Positions 58,650-64,000 of a DNA stretch of 64,000 bases are shown here, piece after piece. The notes under the pieces were generated by a model. The model had not been told where the DNA came from. It saw only the letters and a list, made by a program, of their open reading frames with translations, and ran no database searches. The position numbers were made by a program, and so were the translations under genes. The stretch covers positions 124,001 to 188,000 of the forward strand of contig JBMNPT010000003.1 of the NCBI GenBank assembly GCA_050943735.1. The letters run 5' to 3'. The stretch's first letter is position 1. Each line of letters starts with the position of its first letter. This DNA comes from JBMNPT01 sp050943735. GTDB taxonomy: Bacteria > Bacillota > Clostridia > Oscillospirales > RGIG577.

Positions 58650-59443
58650 ACATGTACAGTCTGTCCCATTTGGGCCAGATCATTCTCCTCTCTTTGCAAA
58701 GACTCTTCTCTGGGCGCCAGCTCCATCTGGCTCTCCAAAAAAGAACCATCCTCCTGTACCTGGGAAATATGAATGCGGTTGTTCTTGGAGAGTTCCAGCA
58801 CCGCCAGAAAGGTGGCTACAATTTCACTGCGGCTGCGCGCACTGCCAAACAAACTGCGGGTACGCATTATTCCATACCGGGCCAGTGAAGTAAGAATGGA
58901 GCCGATTTTCTGGGAGACCGGCACTCGCTCCCGTCCCACAATTCCGCTGAAGGACTGAACGGGAGGCGGCAGTTTTCTGCGATTGCGCCGCAGCACTTCC
59001 TCCAGTGCCTCTTTCAGCTGGGACAATCCAAAGCTGCCATCCTCCGCAGGCAGCTCCACAGCGGACAGTGGTTCCGGCTGCCGTACAAACGCAGTGCCGC
59101 AGGACTCATATCGCTGACTCAGCTGCTCCGCCCGCTCTTTGGCCAATTGATACAGCTGCAGTGAACGTGCCAGCTCTGCCCGGGGGTCCTCTTCCTCGTC
59201 TCCCTCTTCCAGTCTGGGCAGCAGCATGCGGGATTTGATATACAGAAGCTGGGCTGCCATAGTCAGAAATTCACTGGCAATTTCCATGTCCATCTGACGC
59301 ATCCGCTCCAGATAGGCCATATATTGCTCCAGAATGTCCTGAATGTGAATGTCCCACACTTCAATCTTCTTTTTGCCCACCAGGGTGAGCAGCAGTTCCA
59401 GCGGTCCGTCAAAAACCTCCAGATGAAAAGACAACTGTTCCAT
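58646..59443 (-). CDS. scpA: Segregation and condensation protein A
   Basis: 265 residues, kleisin of the SMC complex: LEVFDGPLELLLTLVGKKKIEVWDIHIQDI at the N-terminus, EFLTMAAQLLYIKSRMLLP, and a C-terminal winged helix (VATFLAVLELSKNNRIHISQ). Overlaps the M50 protease stop. Confidence 0.95.
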   Translation of the reverse strand: MEQLSFHLEVFDGPLELLLTLVGKKKIEVWDIHIQDILEQYMAYLERMRQMDMEIASEFLTMAAQLLYIKSRMLLPRLEEGDEEEDPRAELARSLQLYQLAKERAEQLSQRYESCGTAFVRQPEPLSAVELPAEDGSFGLSQLKEALEEVLRRNRRKLPPPVQSFSGIVGRERVPVSQKIGSILTSLARYGIMRTRSLFGSARSRSEIVATFLAVLELSKNNRIHISQVQEDGSFLESQMELAPREESLQREENDLAQMGQTVHV

Positions 59444-60093
59444 CAGAATAACCCCAAAAACAGATTGATCAGAAAAATCATTCCCTCCAGCACACCGTTT
59501 CGCAGATGGTAGAGCGGCGCGTTGAGAAAATCAAAATACAACAGCGCCAAAAGCAGAAGCTGTCCATATGCCTCATACCGCATCAGATTCATATACAGAT
59601 CTTCGGGTAAAAAGGCTCCCAACACCTTGGAACCATCCAGCGGCGGAATGGGAATCAGGTTGAACACCCCCAGACCGATATCTATGAGAGCCACATATTC
59701 CAGCAAATTGATCAGATACAGCACCGCGGGCACCTGCCAAAATCTTTCCGGCATAAAGTACACGCAAAGGCCATAGACAAACAGCGCCACAAAAGCGGTG
59801 ACGAAATTGGTCATTGGGCCTGCCAAAGCCACCACCGCCATTCCCTTTTTGGGATCGCGATAATAGTAGGGATTGACCGAAACGGGTTTGGCCCAGCCAA
59901 ATCCCACCAGCAGCAGACACAGAGTACCAATCACATCCAGATGGGCCAATGGGTTCAGGGAAAGACGGCCTTCCATACGGGGAGTGGGATCTCCCATCCG
60001 GCTGGAAACATATCCATGGGCAAACTCATGAACTGTCAAGGCCACCAGAACCGCCGGCAGTGTATAAATCAATGTGGAAATAGAAAAATGCAT
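59443..60093 (-). CDS. Site-2 protease family (M50) membrane protease
   Basis: 216 residues with about five transmembrane segments. Catalytic HEFAHGY zinc motif near the N-terminus and the third ligand in NLIPIPPLDGSKVL. This short form, related to B. subtilis YwhC/SpoIVFB-like group, commonly precedes scpA. Substrate unknown. Confidence 0.92.
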   Translation of the reverse strand: MHFSISTLIYTLPAVLVALTVHEFAHGYVSSRMGDPTPRMEGRLSLNPLAHLDVIGTLCLLLVGFGWAKPVSVNPYYYRDPKKGMAVVALAGPMTNFVTAFVALFVYGLCVYFMPERFWQVPAVLYLINLLEYVALIDIGLGVFNLIPIPPLDGSKVLGAFLPEDLYMNLMRYEAYGQLLLLALLYFDFLNAPLYHLRNGVLEGMIFLINLFLGLF

Positions 60094-60122
60094 AACTTCA
60101 ATTCCTTTTCGGCTTTTTCCTC

Positions 60123-60151
60123 ATTATACATGGATTTCCACCCGAATACAA
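60123..60151 (-). promoter_or_regulatory. Promoter of the M50-scpA-scpB operon
   Basis: Minus strand: TTGTAT (60146-60151), 17-base spacer, TATAAT (60123-60128), 30 bases before the ATG. Confidence 0.7.
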
Positions 60152-60161
60152 CCCACAAAGC

Positions 60162-60193
60162 AAAAGGCGTGGATTCCCAAATCCACGCCTTTT
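60162..60193 (-). terminator. Terminator of the moxR operon
   Basis: Fourteen-bp arms AAAAGGCGTGGATT / AATCCACGCCTTTT with a CCCA loop, directly after the stop at 60195. Confidence 0.8.
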
Positions 60194-60194
60194 G

Positions 60195-61505
60195 TCACTG
60201 CCGCAGCCGACAGCTATTCAAAGTCCGCTCCAGTGTTCTGACTTCCGCAGAACTCAACCCCTGGGACTGGCCGCTGTAAAACAGTCGTTCCAGCTCCTGA
60301 GATAGAGCGACAATGGCATTGTCCGCCTCGCCGGGAGCAAACAACGCTCCCCGTACTCTACGCAAATAATGAGCGGGAGATTCTCCCACTCCCCGGGGCT
60401 GCCCCGCCTGTTTGCCCCACGATTCAATCCGCAGCAAAATCCCCTGCGGTGTGTGCCGGTACACAATGCATTCCCAATGAAACCGCAGACGTCCCATCTG
60501 ACGCTGCCACCACAGGCACAGCGACCGCCACAGGCCCCCGGTGCGCACCAGTTCTCCCTCCTGCAGAACTTCCGGTTCTGTCATTCGGAGGGTACGCAGT
60601 TTGCGGAAACGGTACAGCAGCCAGATCACTACTCCTACCACCACAATGACGCCCACAATGGCCAGGATCATAAGCAAACCGGAATAATCCAGCTCTGTCT
60701 GCTGATTTTCCGAAGGTGTTAACGTAACCTCCTCCTGCGCCATCAATTCTCCTCCATCTTCCGGCATGGGAACCAGCGAAAGCAAAAAATTGATCAGCGC
60801 CAAGATTCCCTTTCCCAACCACAGCAGCAATCCTCCTGCTGCCGAAACCGAAAAGGCAAACAATTCTCGTCCCGCGCTGGAAAATACCATCAGTCCGCCC
60901 ACGACAAACAGCGCCAACAGCAATGCCACGCCAATGAGCAAAAGGGCTCCCTGATACCGGCTTCCTGCTACTTTGCTGCGATTCTCCGTCACCACCCGCA
61001 TCAATACCAGTGAAATCAGATCACAGCAGATGGCGGTCATCAATAGACCAAAACAAAGAGGAGGCAACGTAATCCCTCTGGTTTCCATACTAAGGAAAAT
61101 GGCTACCAGCATGGTGGAAAACTCGGTATAAATCAACATCTGATTGGGCTTGATTCCGTTTTGTGCCACCATATAGGCACGCATCACCGATCCTCCGAAA
61201 AACAAAGCCGCAAAAACATAGGCCATTGTACCTTGGGCATTGGTGAGGAATATACAACCAATCACCATCATCAGCAAACCACAAATCAGATTTCCACCAA
61301 TGACACTGCTCACCGGCAGTGACCGGCGTTTGAGAAAGCAGTTGATCAAATAAATAACCAATATCATTCCCAACCAAGGCAGCGGTGAAAGGGTCATCTG
61401 CTGATCTGTCTGCAACAGAGAAAATAGCGCGTAGCCACTGGCCATATACGCAATATCGGTAAGAAGAGCGGTAGCTCCCACAAAATGAATGGCTTCCAGT
61501 CTCAT
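60195..61505 (-). CDS. Multi-pass membrane protein with DUF4129-like C-terminus
   Basis: 436 residues: about eight hydrophobic helices over residues 1-245, then a further helix at about 275-295 and a cytoplasmic tail of Trp/Arg-rich segments (WWQRQMGRLRFHWE, GVGESPAHYLRRVRG). The tail looks like the DUF4129 domain that accompanies MoxR/DUF58/transglutaminase operons. No transglutaminase core is present. Start overlaps the DUF58 stop. Confidence 0.6.
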   Translation of the reverse strand: MRLEAIHFVGATALLTDIAYMASGYALFSLLQTDQQMTLSPLPWLGMILVIYLINCFLKRRSLPVSSVIGGNLICGLLMMVIGCIFLTNAQGTMAYVFAALFFGGSVMRAYMVAQNGIKPNQMLIYTEFSTMLVAIFLSMETRGITLPPLCFGLLMTAICCDLISLVLMRVVTENRSKVAGSRYQGALLLIGVALLLALFVVGGLMVFSSAGRELFAFSVSAAGGLLLWLGKGILALINFLLSLVPMPEDGGELMAQEEVTLTPSENQQTELDYSGLLMILAIVGVIVVVGVVIWLLYRFRKLRTLRMTEPEVLQEGELVRTGGLWRSLCLWWQRQMGRLRFHWECIVYRHTPQGILLRIESWGKQAGQPRGVGESPAHYLRRVRGALFAPGEADNAIVALSQELERLFYSGQSQGLSSAEVRTLERTLNSCRLRQ

Positions 61506-62761
61506 GCCACCCCTCCTTTCCGCAGAGAGGGCAACAGACGCTGACGGTATTCACCGGCAGATTCCTCCTGCCACACCAACAGTTCCAAACGACTTCCCCA
61601 CCGTTCCAACAGCCGTTTGCACCCGCAAGAGGCCAAACTGCGTGTAACCAGATAAGCCTGTCCGCAAGTTTCCCGCAGATTCATTAGTTCTTCTTCCGCA
61701 AACAGGCAAGGTTCTCCTCGGTACTCCACCGCTGCCAAAGCAGTCAACAACTCGGGCGTCTGTTCAGCGCCCTTTTCCGGCGGCAAAATACGTCCCATTC
61801 GCCCCGAAACTCCAGGCAAGGCCAATCCACAGCACATTTCCCGCTGTTCTAAGCCCACAAAGAGAGACCCAACAATACTCAAAGTCTCTTCCAATTCCTC
61901 TTCCCACACTGTGATAATCTCCCGTTTGGAAGGCTCTTCCTGCACCACCTTTCGGAAAGATTGCAGGTCCACGATGAACAGTGAGGAGCGAGGCAGGATG
62001 GTTTCATATACATTGACCTGCAGCTTATCCTGCCGGGCAGCCAATCTCCAGTTGATGCGGCGCATGCTGTCCCCTGTCTGATACTCCCGATTGCTGCGCA
62101 GCAAGGTCTGATCCTCATAGAATCCGGAACTGCCTACAGAGGCCTGATACATATTCCGCACGAAAGGCGAACAATCCGCTTCCACCAGCTTGGGGAATAC
62201 CACAAAGGAAGATGGATTGGGCAAATTGTATTCCCGATTCCGCACACTGAGACCAAAGCCATCACCAGAACAGGTGGTGACCTTCTCTAAAAAATAAATT
62301 CCTCTGCGGCGGGCCTCAAATTCCGTTTTCCACTCCAGCGTCTGATGCCACAGAATCCAGGTGAATTTTCTGCGGAATACCTCATATTCCTCACCTTTGG
62401 AAAAATCCCGATAGGGCTCTCGCTGAAACTTTCCAGAAGGCTCCACGCATCCATTTTCTGGTGCACGCAGCAATACATCCAGCCAAATCAAAGGCAGTAA
62501 TTTATGATTTTCCACCTTAAACAGAACAGGTATAGAAGATCCTGGGAACACTCTGGCGTTCCGGCTGGAGATTTCCAGCCGCACATGCTTCATAGCGGTA
62601 CGGCTCCATTGCCAAGCCATCAAAGAAAGCAGTGCTACAAACAGCAGAAATGCCGCCAATTCCTGCATGGCAAAATAGTTGCTCACCAAAGCCAGCACCA
62701 GCAGAACACAAACTGCCTGCGGACTGGCAAAGGTGCTGGAAAAAATCTGATTAGTTTCCAT
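61502..62761 (-). CDS. DUF58-domain protein
   Basis: 419 residues. Two N-terminal transmembrane helices (about 12-30 and 33-49), a beta-sandwich, then the DUF58 motif YQTGDSMRRINWRLAARQDKL with a VWA-like C-terminal fold. Works with MoxR ATPases in envelope or protein-maturation systems; role here unknown. Overlaps moxR by 11 bases. Confidence 0.9.
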   Translation of the reverse strand: METNQIFSSTFASPQAVCVLLVLALVSNYFAMQELAAFLLFVALLSLMAWQWSRTAMKHVRLEISSRNARVFPGSSIPVLFKVENHKLLPLIWLDVLLRAPENGCVEPSGKFQREPYRDFSKGEEYEVFRRKFTWILWHQTLEWKTEFEARRRGIYFLEKVTTCSGDGFGLSVRNREYNLPNPSSFVVFPKLVEADCSPFVRNMYQASVGSSGFYEDQTLLRSNREYQTGDSMRRINWRLAARQDKLQVNVYETILPRSSLFIVDLQSFRKVVQEEPSKREIITVWEEELEETLSIVGSLFVGLEQREMCCGLALPGVSGRMGRILPPEKGAEQTPELLTALAAVEYRGEPCLFAEEELMNLRETCGQAYLVTRSLASCGCKRLLERWGSRLELLVWQEESAGEYRQRLLPSLRKGGVA

Positions 62762-63719
62762 GGAACAGATCCTCCCGGGCCGGAGGCACCGGCGTTTCAG
62801 CCAGAATTTGTCCTATGATTTCCTCCGCAGTGGTGCCGGCAAAACGGGCTTCACTGGATACCTGCACCCGATGAACCAGTATGGAAGGCGCAATGGCTTG
62901 AATGTCATCGGGAGTGACATACTCCCGGCCCTGCATGGCGGCCCAGGCCTTGCCGGCCCGATACAGCGACCGGGATGCCCGAGGGCTGGCTCCGCTGCGC
63001 AGCAGCTTGTTTTCTCTTGTACGGTGTACCAACTCCACCAGATAAGCGGACACCATATCGCTCACATGGACCTGGCTGATGGCCTGTTGTAATTCCACAA
63101 GTTCCTGGGGAGAGGTCACCGCCTGCACCTGTTCAAAGGGAATTCCATCTCCCAGATTGGCCAGCATGTTCTGTTCCTCCTGTGCGGTAGGATATCCCAG
63201 CGACAGCTTCACCAAAAAGCGGTCCATCTGCGCGGCAGGCAGTTGGAAGGTACTCTCGCTCTCCACAGGATTTTGGGTGGCCATCACCAAGAATGGCTGG
63301 GGCAATGTCCGGCTTTCTCCATCCACCGTCACCTGACGTTCTTCCATGGCCTCCAGTAGTGCGGACTGCGTCCGAGGGATGGCTCGGTTGATTTCATCCG
63401 CCAACAGGATATTGGTGTTTACCGGCCCTTCCATAAATTGAAATTCCCGGGTCTTCTGATTGAAAATATTCATGCCAATGATGTCCGAAGGCAGCAAATC
63501 CGGTGTAAACTGCACTCTTCGGAAGGAACATCCCAATGCAATGGACAGTGCCTTGACCAGTGTGGTTTTCCCACTGCCTGGCAAATCATCCAGCAGGATA
63601 TGTCCATCTGCCAGTACCGCCATCACAATCAACTGAATTTGATTGTGTTTGCCCACAATAATTTTTTCCACTTCGGTGGTAAGTCCTTCCGCTGTTTTGA
63701 CCACTTGCTGCATGTCCAT
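62751..63719 (-). CDS. moxR: MoxR-family AAA+ ATPase
   Basis: 322 residues from ATG 63719 (GGGAGGA upstream; an in-frame ATG at 63734 overlaps that site). Walker A DDLPGSGKTTLVKAL, Walker B ILLADEINRAIPRTQSALLEAM, sensor 1 VMATQNPVE, and the C-terminal lid with GASPRASRSLYRAGKAWAA. Chaperone-like partner of the DUF58 protein. Confidence 0.94.
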   Translation of the reverse strand: MDMQQVVKTAEGLTTEVEKIIVGKHNQIQLIVMAVLADGHILLDDLPGSGKTTLVKALSIALGCSFRRVQFTPDLLPSDIIGMNIFNQKTREFQFMEGPVNTNILLADEINRAIPRTQSALLEAMEERQVTVDGESRTLPQPFLVMATQNPVESESTFQLPAAQMDRFLVKLSLGYPTAQEEQNMLANLGDGIPFEQVQAVTSPQELVELQQAISQVHVSDMVSAYLVELVHRTRENKLLRSGASPRASRSLYRAGKAWAAMQGREYVTPDDIQAIAPSILVHRVQVSSEARFAGTTAEEIIGQILAETPVPPAREDLFHGN

Positions 63720-63751
63720 GTGAGTTCCTCCCATTTGTAGTAGTAAATTTA

Positions 63752-63780
63752 ATTTTACTATCTATTTTGACAAAAAACAA
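63752..63780 (-). promoter_or_regulatory. Probable moxR operon promoter
   Basis: Minus strand: TTGTTT (63775-63780), 17-base spacer, TAAAAT (63752-63757). Confidence 0.4.
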
Positions 63781-63813
63781 TGATGAAATTGTAAATTTTT
63801 GTAAATAAGTAAA

Positions 63814-63838
63814 AAAACAGGGGTATTTCCCCTGTTTT
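63814..63838 (-). terminator. Terminator of thiD
   Basis: AAAACAGGGG / CCCCTGTTTT arms with a 5-base loop, followed on the minus strand by more T residues. Confidence 0.85.
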
Positions 63839-63841
63839 TTG

Positions 63842-64000
63842 TCACTGAATATGTTCGTCAAACGCAAAAAAATGGTGAACCGGTCCGCAGCCATGCCCCA
63901 GCGAAAAACTGTGGCGAATGGCCTGGGTGATGTACTCTTTGGCCAGACGTACTGCCTCTTCCACCGGATGCCCCTGCGCCAGATAAGAGGCGATGGCGGA
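63842..64000 (-). CDS. thiD: Hydroxymethylpyrimidine (phosphate) kinase, C-terminal end only
   Basis: 52 residues visible, open to the window edge: ASYLAQGHPVEEAVRLAKEY, AIRHSFSLGHGCGPVHHF and a short tail. The G-x-GCGPVHHF ending is the ThiD signature (usual form GHGPVNHF). Phosphorylates HMP-P for thiamine synthesis, the substrate side of ThiE at 23 kb. Confidence 0.75.
   Translation of the reverse strand, partial: SAIASYLAQGHPVEEAVRLAKEYITQAIRHSFSLGHGCGPVHHFFAFDEHIQ

Noticed and set aside
60254..60466. Minus-strand small ORF within the DUF4129-like gene
   Set aside because: Alternative frame of a longer coding sequence, no start signal.
1..64000. CRISPR arrays, rRNA or tRNA genes
   Set aside because: No regularly spaced repeats, rRNA cores or tRNA cloverleaf with T-loop sequence were found on reading both strands; small RNAs cannot be excluded without a covariance search.

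Overview
The window reads as chromosomal DNA of an anaerobic, endospore-forming member of the Clostridia, most like gut Oscillospiraceae. Pointers are sporulation genes (a SpoIID/LytB-domain protein, SpoIIM, YunB, YtfJ/GerW, a DacF-type carboxypeptidase), the SCIFF ranthipeptide with its radical SAM maturase, an NfnAB flavin-bifurcating transhydrogenase, a Na+-translocating biotin decarboxylase and the clostridial IspH-ribosomal protein S1 fusion. Species cannot be fixed from the sequence alone. I saw no rRNA, tRNA, CRISPR array or recognised defence system.

Layout. 1-6.2 kb: tightly packed histidine operon hisG(partial)-D-C-B-H-A-F-I-E with a terminator. 6.2-9.3 kb, minus strand: asd-dapA-dapB (lysine/diaminopimelate) plus a small Cys-rich gene. 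9.5-12.2 kb, plus: SpoIID-domain protein and queA. 12.2-17.05 kb: a degenerate accessory island between queA and tgt, two genes of one pathway. It holds relics of a phage amidase, an IS4-type transposase, an SLH protein and a large serine recombinase, a broken AT-rich secreted-protein gene, and a small regulated DUF4160/XRE module. 17.1-20.8 kb, plus: tgt, yajC, a TIGR04086 membrane protein, scfA (SCIFF) and scfB. 20.8-23.8 kb: spoIIM converging on and overlapping a Xer-type recombinase, then a HAD phosphatase and thiE. 23.9-34.3 kb, minus: nfnAB; lon-engB-lysA-ydcF; and a fused glycosidase-like/amidase protein. 34.4-37.5 kb, plus: zinc-ribbon protein, DUF1294 protein and a glucose-family PTS permease. 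37.5-42.5 kb, minus: ligA and a TRAP transporter (dctPQM).

43-49.6 kb, minus: yunB, then an apparent operon rpiR-flavoprotein-hutP-cmk-plsC-ispH/rpsA. 49.8-54.8 kb, minus: a five-gene biotin decarboxylase cluster with both an acyl-CoA (12S/MmdA-like) and a 2-oxoacid (5S/OadA-like) carboxyltransferase sharing one biotin carrier and OadB/OadG membrane subunits. 55-60.1 kb, minus: M50 protease, scpA, scpB, DUF2953, ytfJ, dacF and rluB, close to the forespore/cell-division theme. 60.2-63.7 kb: a moxR-DUF58-membrane protein operon. The last bases carry the end of thiD.

Most of the window is conserved housekeeping sequence. The best places to look again are the queA-tgt island (especially the AT-rich broken gene and the XRE module whose promoter spacer holds a dyad), the dual-carboxyltransferase sodium pump with a perfect 18-bp palindrome upstream, the HutP homologue in a cell-envelope/translation operon, the SCIFF peptide with a seventh cysteine, and several overlapping signals (spoIIM/xer convergent overlap; a terminator hairpin abutting the dacF ribosome-binding site).
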